The notes: a model not told the origin generated them from the sequence alone. A DNA stretch of 64,000 nt from Variovorax sp. Root411 (GCF_001425205.1 NZ_LMDW01000012.1:79584-143583), one strand, 5' to 3'; numbered from the stretch's first letter, positions 18,083-28,160 are shown. Translations and numbers: made by a program.

Positions 18083-19039
18083 ATGGGTGAATTCGACCTG
18101 ATCACACGCTACTTCAAGCGCCCCGCCGTGCGCTCCCCGCTCGGTGTGGGCGACGACTGCGCACTGCTCGCACCAGCACCGGGCATGCAGCTCGCCGTGT
18201 CCTGCGACATGCTGGTCGAAGGCCGGCACTTTCTCTCGACCGTCGATCCGGCGCGGCTGGGCCACAAGGCGCTGGCGGTGAACCTCAGCGACCTGGCGGC
18301 CTGTGGCGCGAAGCCGCTGGCCTTCACGCTCGCACTGGCACTGCCGGGTGTCGACGAGCCCTGGCTCGAAGGCTTCTCGCGCGGCCTGTTCGCGCTGGCC
18401 GACGCGCACGGCTGCGAGGTGGTGGGCGGCGACACCACGCGCGGGCCGCTCAACATCTGCATCACGGTGTTCGGCGAAGTGCCGGCCGGCGCGGCGCTGC
18501 TGCGTTCGGGCGCGCGCGCGGGCGACGACATCTGGGTAAGCGGCACGCTGGGCGACGCGCGGCTGGCGCTCGAAGCCTTTCGCGGCACGGTCGCGCTGCC
18601 GGCCGAAGCCTTCGAGTCGGCCCGCGCGCGCATGGAGCAGCCCACGCCGCGCGTGGCGCTCGGGCTGGCGCTGCGCGGGATCGCCTCGTCGGCGGTGGAC
18701 GTGAGCGACGGGTTGATCGGCGACCTGGGCCACATCCTCGCCTCGAGCGGCGTGGGTGCCACGCTCGATGCCGATGCGGCGACGGCCTTGATCGCTGTGG
18801 AGGCCCCCAGCCTGAGCACCGAGATCCTGCGCACCTGCGCGCTTTCGGGCGGCGACGACTACGAATTGGTCTTCACCGCTGCGCCATCGGCGCGCGACGC
18901 CGTCACGCAAGCTGGTGCGGGCAGCGCCACGCGCGTCACGCGCATCGGCCGCATCGAGGCCGCTGCCGGCCTGCGCATCGTCGATGCAGCCGGCGCGCCG
19001 GTGTCACAGCGCTTCGGCTCTTTCGACCACTTCGTCTGA
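18083..19039 (+). CDS. thiL: Thiamine-monophosphate kinase
   Basis: 318 residues, the usual length. It phosphorylates thiamine monophosphate to thiamine diphosphate with ATP. Signatures are GVGDDCALL near residue 24, the LVEGRHF loop, GHKALAVNLSDLAACGA, GGDTTRGPL and the late SGGDDYELVF motif. The start chosen is MGEFDLITRYF. No thiamine riboswitch is visible upstream. In related genomes thiL is followed closely by pgpA and cinA; here two minus-strand genes lie between. Confidence 0.96.
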   Translation: MGEFDLITRYFKRPAVRSPLGVGDDCALLAPAPGMQLAVSCDMLVEGRHFLSTVDPARLGHKALAVNLSDLAACGAKPLAFTLALALPGVDEPWLEGFSRGLFALADAHGCEVVGGDTTRGPLNICITVFGEVPAGAALLRSGARAGDDIWVSGTLGDARLALEAFRGTVALPAEAFESARARMEQPTPRVALGLALRGIASSAVDVSDGLIGDLGHILASSGVGATLDADAATALIAVEAPSLSTEILRTCALSGGDDYELVFTAAPSARDAVTQAGAGSATRVTRIGRIEAAAGLRIVDAAGAPVSQRFGSFDHFV

Positions 19040-19042
19040 AGC

Positions 19043-19064
19043 CCTGAGCCGCGCGCGGCTCAGG
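19043..19064. terminator. Perfect 22-base palindrome between convergent thiL and lipoprotein gene
   Basis: CCTGAGCCGC followed by its exact complement GCGGCTCAGG. It sits just after the thiL stop and covers the last codon of the convergent gene. It could halt transcription from both sides, though T-tracts are short. Confidence 0.5.
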
Positions 19065-19770
19065 AGCCTTGCACCATCGCCTGCATTTTTCGCTGTGCAG
19101 CATTGATCGCAGCCGATTGCCCGTTCAGCTGCTGCAGCATCTTGTTGAGTTCGCCCTGCACGGCTGGATCGCTCACGGTGACGGTGGTGCCCGAAACCTG
19201 GATCTTCGACCTGTTCTTTTCCAGGAAGTCGCCGATGGCCAGCGCGCTGTCGAACACGGTATCGAGCGCAGGGAACACTTCCTTGAAGGTGGCTGCCGGC
19301 GCGGTCACGGTCTTGTCGAAGGCCTTGTCGAAGACCGGCTTCAGGTCGTCGGGCTGCTTGAGCTGCGCGTGCGCGGCATCGGCCTTGGCGGTCTGCTGGT
19401 CGAGCGCGGTGCGCAGGCCGTTCAGTCCATCCTTCGCGGCCTTGAGGTCGTCGCGGCGCGAGGCCAGGTCGGCGATGGAACGCAGCGCGCCCTTGGCCAT
19501 GATCTGCGTCATGGGCTGGCTCACCGACTTGTTCATGCCTTCGTTGAAATCGGTGATCACCGCGTAGTGCTTCGCGTAGTCGCCGAAGGAGGCTTTCTCT
19601 TCCTCCGTGGGCATCGGCACGCGCAAGCCGGGCTTGTCGAGCACGCGGGTCTGCAGGAAGGCCGTGAAGGCCTTGCGCTGCTCGGCCTCCTTGTTGCCGC
19701 AGGCGACCAGTGCAAGGCTGAAGGCCATGAGGAGCGACAGAGCCCCGAGACGTTGAATGAAAGTTCTCAT
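19060..19770 (-). CDS. DUF3053-type lipoprotein
   Basis: 236 residues. The N-terminus MRTFIQRLG with a hydrophobic stretch and LVACGNK lipobox predicts a lipoprotein with Cys at about 24. The mature part is helical and charged and matches the DUF3053 family (E. coli YiaF type), of unknown function. The start chosen gives a proper signal peptide; an eleven-residue upstream extension would spoil it. Convergent with thiL. Confidence 0.82.
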   Translation of the reverse strand: MRTFIQRLGALSLLMAFSLALVACGNKEAEQRKAFTAFLQTRVLDKPGLRVPMPTEEEKASFGDYAKHYAVITDFNEGMNKSVSQPMTQIMAKGALRSIADLASRRDDLKAAKDGLNGLRTALDQQTAKADAAHAQLKQPDDLKPVFDKAFDKTVTAPAATFKEVFPALDTVFDSALAIGDFLEKNRSKIQVSGTTVTVSDPAVQGELNKMLQQLNGQSAAINAAQRKMQAMVQGS

Positions 19771-19897
19771 GGGCAGAGGCCCTCCCGCGTGTTGTGGTGG
19801 CAAAAATTATAGGGAGCGCTTCACGGCATCGATGAAGGCGCGCGCCGGCGGGCGCTGGCCTGGGAAAGCGTGGTCGCCTGAACCCTCACCGGCCCGT

Positions 19898-21346
19898 TCA
19901 CCAGCCGCGCCTCGCGATGGCGCGGTACGCGAGCCACACCGCCGCGGCCGGCGCAAGCGCGAAGCCCGCGAACAGCCAGGCGGCCGCCGATTGCGCGCCT
20001 TCGACACCGCCCGGCACGGTGAGCCCCGCCGCATTCGCCACCAGCCCCGCCACTGCCGCACCCACGGCCATGCCGTAGAGCTGCACGGTGGTGATCGAGG
20101 CGGAGGCCAGGCCTTCCTCGCCCTTGGGCGCCAGCGACATCACGCGCGTGATCAGGTGCGGCCAGCCGATGCCCACGCCGAGCCCGACGGCCGCCAGCGC
20201 GACGGCGATCAGCAGCGTCTCGAAACCGGCACCGAGGAATTCCTGCGACGGCAGCAGGCACGCCAGCGCCAGCAGCCCCAGCGTGCAGATCACCGGGCCG
20301 GCGCGCAGCATGCGGTCGGCGCCCGCGCCACTGCGGCCCGAGGACAGCAGCGAACCCGCGCTCCAGCCGCCCGCCATCGCGGCCGTGAGGTAGCCCGCCA
20401 TGAGCGGTGAATGGCCGTGCAGCAGTTGCAGGAAGTACGGCACGAAGATCTCGGTTTCCGTGCCGATCAGCAGCAGCGCCACGCTCGCATAGATGGCGCC
20501 CAGCGGCGCGCTCATCGCATACGCGCCGCGCGGCAGCACGCGCACGGCGGCGCGGCTGTCGATGCGGGTGGCCGCGAAGCCGACGGCCAGGCCCAGTGCC
20601 AGGCCGGCGGCCTGCCAGCGCAGGTCGGACCCCAAACCGCTGGCTGCGATCACCAGCACCGAAGCCGCGAGCAGGCCGATCTGCAGCGTCGGCACACGCG
20701 GCGGCACGAGGGGCCGCGCATGCTCCACGCCCATCCCGGGCCGCAATTGCACGAGCACCAGCAATGCCTGCGCCGCCGCCACCGGCAGCAGGAGCCAGAA
20801 GGCCCAGCGCCAATGCCCGGCCTGCGCGAACAGCCCGCCCACGGCCGGCCCGCACAGCGTGGCGACGCCCCACATGCCCGACACCAGCGCCACCGCGCGC
20901 GGCCACAGCCGCTGCTCGAACACCAGCTGGATCAGCCCGTAGCTCAGCGCCGCGAGCAACCCGCCGCCCAACCCCTGCACCGCGCGCCCCGCGAGCATCC
21001 ACGGCATGGCCGGCGCGAGCGCGCAGCCTGCCGAACCGGCGCCGAACACCGCCAGCGCCGCCAGGCACGCGCCGCGCGGGCCCAGCACCGCGAGCAGCCG
21101 CACCGACAGCGTGGCGCCGAGGATCGAGCCGACCACGAAGAGCGTGGTGCTCCAGGCATACCAGTCGAGCCCGCCGATCTCGCGCACCACCGAGGGCAGC
21201 ACGGTGGTCACGATGTGCACGTTGACCGCATGCAGCGCCACGCCGCCGGTCAGCGCGAGCGCGCGCCATCCGTTGCGGCCGCTGAGCAGCTCGCTCCAGG
21301 CGGCGATGGAAGGTGGGGGGTGCAGCGCGGCGGAAGAGGAGGACAT
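19898..21346 (-). CDS. MFS transporter (drug-exporter-like)
   Basis: 482 residues, 12-14 hydrophobic spans. The start is the ATG of MSSSSAALH; the longer frame opens with TTG. Spans begin near residue 27; GRAVQGLGGGLLAALSYG in the N-terminal half and GVGIGWPHLITRV toward the end resemble motif patterns of the DHA2/EmrB-type exporters. It probably exports a small compound with proton exchange; the substrate cannot be told. It stands alone, divergent from pgpA. Confidence 0.88.
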   Translation of the reverse strand: MSSSSAALHPPPSIAAWSELLSGRNGWRALALTGGVALHAVNVHIVTTVLPSVVREIGGLDWYAWSTTLFVVGSILGATLSVRLLAVLGPRGACLAALAVFGAGSAGCALAPAMPWMLAGRAVQGLGGGLLAALSYGLIQLVFEQRLWPRAVALVSGMWGVATLCGPAVGGLFAQAGHWRWAFWLLLPVAAAQALLVLVQLRPGMGVEHARPLVPPRVPTLQIGLLAASVLVIAASGLGSDLRWQAAGLALGLAVGFAATRIDSRAAVRVLPRGAYAMSAPLGAIYASVALLLIGTETEIFVPYFLQLLHGHSPLMAGYLTAAMAGGWSAGSLLSSGRSGAGADRMLRAGPVICTLGLLALACLLPSQEFLGAGFETLLIAVALAAVGLGVGIGWPHLITRVMSLAPKGEEGLASASITTVQLYGMAVGAAVAGLVANAAGLTVPGGVEGAQSAAAWLFAGFALAPAAAVWLAYRAIARRGW

Positions 21347-21474
21347 GGCAGGCAGCAAAGTCGGAAAGAAGCCCGGATGCTAGGCGAGGACCGGCAATTA
21401 AACAAGCTATTGCTTTGATAAATAGAAACTGCGCCGAACCGGTGCCGGCCCGGATGCGCGACACTCCTGCCCCG

Positions 21475-22047
21475 ATGCAAGCCGCTTCTTCTTCCTCCAC
21501 GACCACCACCTCCGGCGCCATGCCCCAACCCTCGATGCGCCGCGCCACGCTGCGCTTTCTGCTCTCGCATCCCGCGCACTTCATCGCGCTGGGCTTCGGC
21601 TCGGGGCTGCCGCGCATCGCGCCCGGCACGGTGGGCACGCTCTGGGCCTGGGCCGCGTTCTCGGTGTTGCAGTTGTGGTTCACGCCGGCCACCATCGGCT
21701 GGATCATCGCGGCCTCGCTGCCCATCGGCTGGTGGGCCTGCACCGTGACCGCGCGCGACATGAACGTGGCCGACCCCGGCGCCGTGGTATGGGACGAGGT
21801 GATCGCCTTCTGGATCGTGCTCTGGCTGGTGACGCCGGCCGGCCTCCTCGCGCAGGCCATCGCCTTTGCGCTGTTCCGTTATTTCGACGCCGCCAAGCCC
21901 GGCCCGGTGGCCTGGGCCGACGCGCTGTTCAAGCAGCGCGACGCGGCGCAGGTGCGCTGGTGGCATGCGGGCTTCGGCATCATCCTCGACGACCTAGTGG
22001 CGGCGTTCTGCACGCTGCTGGTCATTGCACTCTGGCGCGCATGGTGA
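21475..22047 (+). CDS. pgpA: Phosphatidylglycerophosphatase A
   Basis: About 190 residues from the chosen ATG; a later ATG at 21520 is also possible. It removes phosphate from phosphatidylglycerophosphate in the inner membrane. Family signs are FGSGLPRIAPGTVGTL, the acidic DPGAVVWDEV motif, and a C-terminal GIILDDLVAA before the last membrane span. The stop overlaps the start of cinA. The Ser/Thr-rich N-terminus is poorly conserved and makes the start uncertain. Confidence 0.93.
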   Translation: MQAASSSSTTTTSGAMPQPSMRRATLRFLLSHPAHFIALGFGSGLPRIAPGTVGTLWAWAAFSVLQLWFTPATIGWIIAASLPIGWWACTVTARDMNVADPGAVVWDEVIAFWIVLWLVTPAGLLAQAIAFALFRYFDAAKPGPVAWADALFKQRDAAQVRWWHAGFGIILDDLVAAFCTLLVIALWRAW

Positions 22048-22583
22048 ACCCGATGGATTCTTCCTCCTCCTCTTCTTCGACGTTGCCGACACTCGCGGAC
22101 CACGACACGCCCGCGCTGGTCGTGGCGCTGGCCGGCCTGCTGCAAAAAAAGGGCTGGATGCTATCCACCGCCGAAAGCTGCACGGGCGGGCTGATCGGCG
22201 CGGCCTGCACCGAGCTGGCAGGTTCGAGCGCCTGGTTCGAGCGCGGCTTCATCACCTATTCGAACGAGGCCAAGTCCGAGCTGCTGGGCGTGGACGCGGC
22301 GGTGATCGCGGCGCACGGCGCGGTCAGCGAGCCGGTGGCGCGCGCCATGGCCACGGGCGCGATCGCGCATTCGCCGCCATCGCGCGTGGCGCTGGCCGTG
22401 ACCGGCGTGGCGGGGCCGACCGGCGGCACGCCCGACAAGCCGGTGGGCACGGTGTGGTTCGGCTGGTCGGTCGATGGCGACGTGCGCACCGAGCGCCGCC
22501 GCTTCGACGGCGACCGCGCCACGGTGCGCGCGGCCACGGTGCGGCACGCACTGCAGACGCTGGTCGAACTGCTCGGCCGCTGA
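22041..22583 (+). CDS. CinA-family nicotinamide-nucleotide amidohydrolase
   Basis: 180 residues from ATG 22041; an internal ATG at 22053 gives 176. This is the stand-alone C-terminal CinA (PncC-like) domain, which deamidates nicotinamide mononucleotide in NAD recycling. Motifs: STAESCTGGLIGAACTELAG and VTGVAGPTGGTPDKPVGTVW. A poly-Ser stretch lies at the N-terminus. The gene overlaps pgpA, so both are on one transcript. Confidence 0.93.
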   Translation: MVNPMDSSSSSSSTLPTLADHDTPALVVALAGLLQKKGWMLSTAESCTGGLIGAACTELAGSSAWFERGFITYSNEAKSELLGVDAAVIAAHGAVSEPVARAMATGAIAHSPPSRVALAVTGVAGPTGGTPDKPVGTVWFGWSVDGDVRTERRRFDGDRATVRAATVRHALQTLVELLGR

Positions 22584-22615
22584 CCCGATTTTTCACCAAC
22601 CCGAGAGGACTCATG

Positions 22616-23107
22616 ACAGCAGCCACCAATGCCCAGACCATCGAGCGCTTCTACAGCGCCTTCGCGAAGCTCGACGCCGCCACCATGAAGGCCTGCTATG
22701 CAAGCGATGCGGTGTTCGAAGACGAGGCCTTCTCGCTGCGCGGACGGCGCGAGGTGAGCGGCATGTGGCGCATGCTGACCTCGGCCACCCAGGCCAAGGG
22801 TGCCGACGTGTGGCGCCTGAGCTGGCGCGACGTGAAGGCCGACGACACCAGCGGCAGCGCCCACTGGGATGCGCACTACCGCTTCGGCGCCACCGGCCGC
22901 CTCGTCGACAACAGCATCGACTCCCGCTTCACCTTCACGCCCGAGGGGCTGATCGCGACGCACCGCGACAGCTTCCCGTTCTGGACCTGGTCGCGTCAGG
23001 CGCTCGGCGCGCCGGGCCTGCTGCTCGGCTGGACACCCATGCTGCGCAACAAGGTGCGCGCCACCGCCGCAGCCAACCTCGCCACCTTTCTTGCACGCCA
23101 GCCATGA
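22616..23107 (+). CDS. NTF2-like (SnoaL-type) protein
   Basis: 163 residues, cytoplasmic. The N-terminal IERFYSAFAKLDAATM helix, ASDAVFEDEAF and later WDAHYRFG strand match the cone-shaped NTF2 fold used by many small enzymes and binding proteins. No catalytic role can be assigned. A GAGAGG site lies before the ATG. The stop overlaps the next gene start (ATGA). Confidence 0.88.
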   Translation, partial: TAATNAQTIERFYSAFAKLDAATMKACYASDAVFEDEAFSLRGRREVSGMWRMLTSATQAKGADVWRLSWRDVKADDTSGSAHWDAHYRFGATGRLVDNSIDSRFTFTPEGLIATHRDSFPFWTWSRQALGAPGLLLGWTPMLRNKVRATAAANLATFLARQP

Positions 23108-23421
23108 GCAACAACACCGCCCTCGCCTTTTCCAACAACGAAGCGCAGCACCGCTACGAAGCCACGCTCGACGGCAAGCTCGCGGCCTATGCCGAATACA
23201 ACCTGCTGACCGACGCGATCATGTTCACGCACACCGAGGTGCTGCCGGAGCACGAGGGCAAGGGCGTGGGCTCGGGCATCGCCAGGCACGTGCTCGACGA
23301 GGCTCGCGCGAAGGGCTTGCATGTGATTCCGGTGTGCCAGTTCATTGCGGGCTACATCCGCAAGCACCGCGAGTACGCTGACCTCGTGCGGCCGGATATT
23401 CAACGCGCCTTCAAGATCTGA
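23104..23421 (+). CDS. Short GNAT-like acetyltransferase
   Basis: 105 residues, matching the compact acetyltransferase family (Acetyltransf_CG type). The acetyl-CoA loop is EGKGVGSGIA and the C-terminal CQFIAGYIRKH motif is typical. The substrate is unknown. Overlaps the NTF2-like gene by four bases, so they are translated together. Confidence 0.9.
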   Translation: MSNNTALAFSNNEAQHRYEATLDGKLAAYAEYNLLTDAIMFTHTEVLPEHEGKGVGSGIARHVLDEARAKGLHVIPVCQFIAGYIRKHREYADLVRPDIQRAFKI

Positions 23422-23483
23422 ACAGGGCTCGCTCCTGGGTGTTTGTGTTCGGGGAGCTCTTGTTCAGGGCGTGTGCACAGGCC

Positions 23484-23555
23484 ACCGGGTACTCCCCTCC
23501 GCGAATGTCCCCCGCTTCGCTCCTCCTTTATTTCGCTGCGGGGAGCACCCGGTGC
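23484..23555. repeat. Palindromic repeat with the same core in inverse orientation, copy 3
   Basis: Stem arms at 23484-23507 and 23532-23555 pair over 24 positions with four mismatches. The enclosed core CGAATGTCCCCCGCTTCG and its continuation CTCCTCCTTTATTTCG are the reverse complement of the core in copies 1 and 2. The outer stem sequence is unlike that of those copies, yet still self-complementary. So the loop sequence is kept while the stem varies but still pairs. Confidence 0.7.
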
Positions 23556-23603
23556 CCTGAGCACGATGGGCGCGGCTGTCGTTCCGCTCGATCAACAAGT
23601 GCT

Positions 23604-23680
23604 CTGAACGATCACGCCGATGCGGTGACCTTTTTCGCGAAATAAAGGAGGAGCGAAGCGGGGGACATTCGCGAAAAAGG
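23604..23680. repeat. Palindromic repeat, copy 2
   Basis: 77 bases identical to positions 1-77 except for two substitutions. The inner 13-base arms TTCGCGAAAAAGG and its complement are intact. The right outer arm of copy 1 is missing here. It lies just downstream of the SEC-C gene on the minus strand, as copy 1 lies just downstream of the CHAT gene. Confidence 0.8.
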
Positions 23681-23698
23681 CCCGTCGAAACCCCCAGG

Positions 23699-24490
<792 letters not shown>

Positions 24491-24545
24491 GGCAAGTTCG
24501 GGGCAGCCCTCTATGATGCAGCAGGCTCCGGTCGAGACTACTTCT

Positions 24546-26243
24546 ATGCCCACGATTATTCCGTTTCCGGCGCGCTACAGCGCCTTCGCCCTGTGCGTGG
24601 CCGGTCTGGCGGCCTGCCTGGCGTTCGTGCTGGTGTCGCCTCACCTGTGGCTGGCCTGGACCGGCGTGGCCGTGTTCGCGGTACTCACAGGTACGGGCGT
24701 GCACGATCTGCGGCAGGCGCGCCACGCGATCCTGCGCAACTACCCGGTCATCGGCCATCTGCGCTTTCTGCTGGAGTTCATCCGCCCCGAGATGCGGCAG
24801 TACTTCATCGAGAGCGACTCCGAAGCCGCGCCGTTCTCGCGCGCCCAGCGCTCGCTGGTGTACCAGCGCGCCAAGGGCGACCCCGACAACCGGCCCTTTG
24901 GCACGCAGCTGAACGTGACCATCGCGGGCTACGAGTGGATCAACCATTCGATGCAGCCGACGAAGCTCGCGAACCACGATTTCCGCATCGTGATCGGCGG
25001 CACGCCGCAGCCGGTCGGCGCCAACCCGGAGCAACTCTGTACACAGCCCTATAGCGCCAGCGTGTTCAACATCTCGGCCATGAGCTTCGGCGCGCTGTCG
25101 GCCAATGCGATCCTCGCGCTCAACAAGGGCGCGCAGATGGGCGGCTTTGCGCACGACACCGGCGAGGGCTCGATCTCGCAGCACCACCGTGTGCACGGCG
25201 GTGACCTGATCTGGGAAATCGGCTCGGGCTACTTCGGCTGCCGCAACGGCGACGGCAGCTTCAACGAGGAACGCTTCACCGCCAACGCGCGCGACCCGCA
25301 GGTGAAGATGATCGAGATCAAGCTGAGCCAGGGCGCCAAGCCCGGGCACGGCGGCGTGCTGCCTGCCCCCAAGGTCACACCCGAGATCGCCGCCGCGCGC
25401 GGCGTGCCGGTGGGCGTGGACTGCATCTCGCCCTCGTCGCACAGCGCGTTCTCCACGCCGACCGAGATGATGCATTTCATCGCCCGGCTGCGCGAGCTGT
25501 CGGGCGGCAAGCCGACCGGCTTCAAATTCTGCCTCGGCCATCCGTGGGAATGGTTCGGCATCGTCAAGGCGATGCAGGCCACCGGCATCACGCCCGACTT
25601 CATCGTGGTCGACGGCGCCGAGGGCGGCACCGGCGCGGCGCCGGTCGAGTTCAGCGACCACGTGGGCGCGCCCCTGCAGGAAGGCCTGCTGCTGGTGCAC
25701 AACACGCTGATCGGCGTGAACCTGCGCCACCGCATCAAGATCGGCTGCGCCGCCAAGGTGATCACCGCCTTCGACGTGGCCCGCATGATGGCGCTGGGCG
25801 CCGACTGGTGCAACGCGGCACGCGGTTTCATGATGGCGCTGGGCTGCATCCAGGCGCAGAGCTGCCACACCGGCCACTGCCCCACCGGCGTGACCACGCA
25901 GGACCCGCTGCGCCAGCAGGCGCTGGTGGTGCCGACCAAGGCCGACCGGGTGCGCAACTTCCACCGCAGCACGCTGCATGCGCTGCAGGAGCTGGTGCAG
26001 GCCGCGGGCCTGGACCATCCGCAGCAGATCACCGCGCACCACATCGTGCGCCGCATTTCCGACACCGAAGTGCGCCTGTTGAGCAACCTGGTGATGCAGG
26101 TGCAGCCGGGCGCCCTGCTCGGCCCGCTCGACGAGCAGCACAATGTTTTCCGAACCTACTGGCCGCTGGCCAGCGCAGAGAGCTTCCAGCCCGCGACGCA
26201 GGCCCCGCAAGGGCTGGTGGCGGGCTTCGCATTGGCCGCATGA
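24546..26243 (+). CDS. Membrane-anchored FMN-binding glutamate synthase-family protein
   Basis: 565 residues. Two hydrophobic helices (about 12-30 and 34-50) anchor it. The rest matches the central/FMN domain of glutamate synthase: [50 protein letters not shown], then three cysteines in [17 protein letters not shown] as in the 3Fe-4S site. There is no glutaminase domain, so it cannot be an ordinary GltB; it likely acts as a flavin/iron-sulfur oxidoreductase on an unknown substrate. The stop overlaps the kinase-fold gene (ATGA), pointing to a joint job. Confidence 0.93.
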   Translation: MPTIIPFPARYSAFALCVAGLAACLAFVLVSPHLWLAWTGVAVFAVLTGTGVHDLRQARHAILRNYPVIGHLRFLLEFIRPEMRQYFIESDSEAAPFSRAQRSLVYQRAKGDPDNRPFGTQLNVTIAGYEWINHSMQPTKLANHDFRIVIGGTPQPVGANPEQLCTQPYSASVFNISAMSFGALSANAILALNKGAQMGGFAHDTGEGSISQHHRVHGGDLIWEIGSGYFGCRNGDGSFNEERFTANARDPQVKMIEIKLSQGAKPGHGGVLPAPKVTPEIAAARGVPVGVDCISPSSHSAFSTPTEMMHFIARLRELSGGKPTGFKFCLGHPWEWFGIVKAMQATGITPDFIVVDGAEGGTGAAPVEFSDHVGAPLQEGLLLVHNTLIGVNLRHRIKIGCAAKVITAFDVARMMALGADWCNAARGFMMALGCIQAQSCHTGHCPTGVTTQDPLRQQALVVPTKADRVRNFHRSTLHALQELVQAAGLDHPQQITAHHIVRRISDTEVRLLSNLVMQVQPGALLGPLDEQHNVFRTYWPLASAESFQPATQAPQGLVAGFALAA

Positions 26244-27157
26244 ACCCATTGAGACGAGGCGCCAATGGGCGCCTGCAATCGCGCAAGGGCGCAGCTTCGG
26301 CGCCCGCGCCCCTCGACGCGCTCCTGCCGAACCCGCCGGCACCCGGCGACTACGCGGAGTTCCTGCGCACCACCCTGCCGCGGCAGGAGAAGAACGTGGC
26401 GAGCCACCGCTTCGGCAGCGAACGCGTGTGGCTCAAGAAGGCCGGGCCCCGGCACGGCAAATGGGGCTACCGCGTGATGGCGGCGGTCGCGCGCATGGCG
26501 GGGCTGGACATCATCAAGCCGGTGCCCAACCCGGGCGGCGAAGCGGCCATCGCGACCGAGGCACGGCGGCTCAAGCAGCTCGCGGCCGCGGGCCTGCGCG
26601 TGCCGTTGGTGCTGGCGCAGCAGGCGGACGGCCTGCTGATCTCCGACCTGGGCGAAAGCGGCCGCGCGACGGTCGTGCTGCAGGAGCGGCTCGACCAGGC
26701 CGCCGCCGCCGGCCCCGCCGCGCTGCTGGCCGTTTGGCGCGACGGACTGGCCGCGATTGCCGCCGTGCACATGTGCGGCCAGCACCTGAGCCAGGCCTTC
26801 GACCGCAACCTCGTGCAGTGCCCCGACGGCGTGATCGGCTACATCGATTTCGAGGACGACCCGGCCGAGGTCATGACGCTGGCCGAATGCCAGGCGCGCG
26901 ACTGGCTGAGCTACCTGCACTCCACGGCCATGATGCTGGAAGCCGCCGCGCCGCAGGCCGCGGGGCAGCACTGGCATGCGGCGCTGGCCGGCGTGAACGA
27001 AGAGGTGCGCGAGCGCATCGCGAACGCGGCGCGGCGCATGAAGTGGGCGCAGAAGCTGCCCGCGAGCCGCCGATGGGGTCGGGATACGCAGCGGGTGCGC
27101 GCGGTGGCGCGGCTACTGGGGCAGTGGCACCTGGCGCCCTCCGCGCACCCGAACTAG
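26240..27157 (+). CDS. Kinase-fold protein coupled to the FMN protein
   Basis: 305 residues. It resembles lipopolysaccharide or BUD32-like small kinases. A basic N-terminus with VWLKKAG holds candidate ATP-binding Lys (66-67). The likely catalytic loop is HMCGQHLSQAFDRNL (177-191) and the metal-binding segment YIDFEDDP (201-208) replaces the usual DFG. No signal peptide. The four-base overlap with the FMN protein gene suggests that it modifies a product or regulates that enzyme; substrate unknown. The tail overlaps the PIN gene by four bases, convergent. Confidence 0.78.
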   Translation: MNPLRRGANGRLQSRKGAASAPAPLDALLPNPPAPGDYAEFLRTTLPRQEKNVASHRFGSERVWLKKAGPRHGKWGYRVMAAVARMAGLDIIKPVPNPGGEAAIATEARRLKQLAAAGLRVPLVLAQQADGLLISDLGESGRATVVLQERLDQAAAAGPAALLAVWRDGLAAIAAVHMCGQHLSQAFDRNLVQCPDGVIGYIDFEDDPAEVMTLAECQARDWLSYLHSTAMMLEAAAPQAAGQHWHAALAGVNEEVRERIANAARRMKWAQKLPASRRWGRDTQRVRAVARLLGQWHLAPSAHPN

Positions 27158-27582
27158 GGCGCGAACACCGCCTGCACCGCCACGCCGCGCAGTGCCAGCC
27201 GCTTCTTCATCGACAGCACCGCCCGGTCCTTGCTCAGCAGCAGCGCGCCGTGCGCCACGGCAAGGTCGATGAACACCTGGTCGTCGGGGTCGCTGCACAC
27301 GCACGGCGCGCGCGGCGGAACGCCTTGGACCATGCGCACCCGTGCATCGAAATCGGACAGCACCGCCAGCACTTCGAGCCCGCGCTGGGCCATGCGCCGG
27401 GCGATCAGCGGGTAGCCCAGCACACGTTCGAGTTCGGTGCGCATGGCGGCCGTGGCCAGCCAGCGCAGTTCGCCCGCGGCGAGGCGCGCGGTCAACGGTC
27501 CCCAGGCGGGGTCTTCGAAGACCAGCAGGTCAAGCGCGATGTTGGTGTCGATGACGACGGGGCCGGATTCTGTCAGCGTCAT
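27154..27582 (-). CDS. PIN-domain protein (VapC-like, no visible antitoxin)
   Basis: 142 residues. The PIN acidic residues are visible: VVIDTNIALDLL (first Asp), a middle Glu in MRTELERVL, and CSDPDDQVFIDLA (Asp cluster), then LLSKDRAVL. These match the family labelled putative toxin-antitoxin PIN component, metal-dependent RNases. No small antitoxin gene lies on either side: downstream is the convergent kinase gene, upstream the divergent secreted protein. It may be an orphan toxin or an RNA-processing enzyme. Confidence 0.88.
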   Translation of the reverse strand: MTLTESGPVVIDTNIALDLLVFEDPAWGPLTARLAAGELRWLATAAMRTELERVLGYPLIARRMAQRGLEVLAVLSDFDARVRMVQGVPPRAPCVCSDPDDQVFIDLAVAHGALLLSKDRAVLSMKKRLALRGVAVQAVFAP

Positions 27583-27695
27583 GGAATGTGCGGGGGGAAT
27601 ATCGCCGATGTTGCACCATGCAGGGCCGGAGTCAGGCCCTTGTCGGCCTGCCCGACGAAAATAGCCGGTTGCCTGCCCACCTCCACTCTTCCTTC

Positions 27696-28160
27696 ATGAA
27701 ACGTCTCCCGCTGATCTGCCTCGTCGCGCTCGCGTCCCCGGGAGTGCGGGCCGAGTGGCTGACCCTGTCGGGCACGCCCGGCGATGCCGCCAGCAGCTAC
27801 GTGCAGGTGGAACCGACCAGCGTCGAGGTGGAAGGATCGAACCGGCTCGTGAGCCTGCGCATGAGCCTGCCGGAGGACCGCACGGAACGCGAGGGCATCC
27901 GGTTCCGCTCCTTCCAGGCGCGGGCCAGGGTCGATTGCGAAACCCGCAGCGCGCGCTACGTGAGCGCCACCTACTTCGGCCATCCGGACTTCGTCGGCGA
28001 GCCCGTCGCGGTGAGGCATTTCGAGGAGGACGACATCCATCCCGTAACGCTGGCCGGCGCGCGCGATCTCGTCGTGCGCACGGTCAACGCGGCCTGCGCC
28101 GTCCGGCCCAAGGAAGCCAGGGAACAGCCGCGGGCCGAAGGCGCGCTACTTCCGCGCTGA
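27696..28160 (+). CDS. Secreted protein resembling the surface-adhesin E family
   Basis: 154 residues with a signal peptide (MKRLPLICLVALASPGVRA, cleavage near 19). The mature part has a beta-strand rhythm with two Cys (in RVDCETRSARY and AACAV), close to the pattern of the adhesin-E-like family of small exported proteins. Role is unknown. The frame extends 36 residues upstream, but only the chosen start gives an export signal. Overlaps the convergent methyltransferase gene by 15 bases. Confidence 0.75.
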   Translation: MKRLPLICLVALASPGVRAEWLTLSGTPGDAASSYVQVEPTSVEVEGSNRLVSLRMSLPEDRTEREGIRFRSFQARARVDCETRSARYVSATYFGHPDFVGEPVAVRHFEEDDIHPVTLAGARDLVVRTVNAACAVRPKEAREQPRAEGALLPR

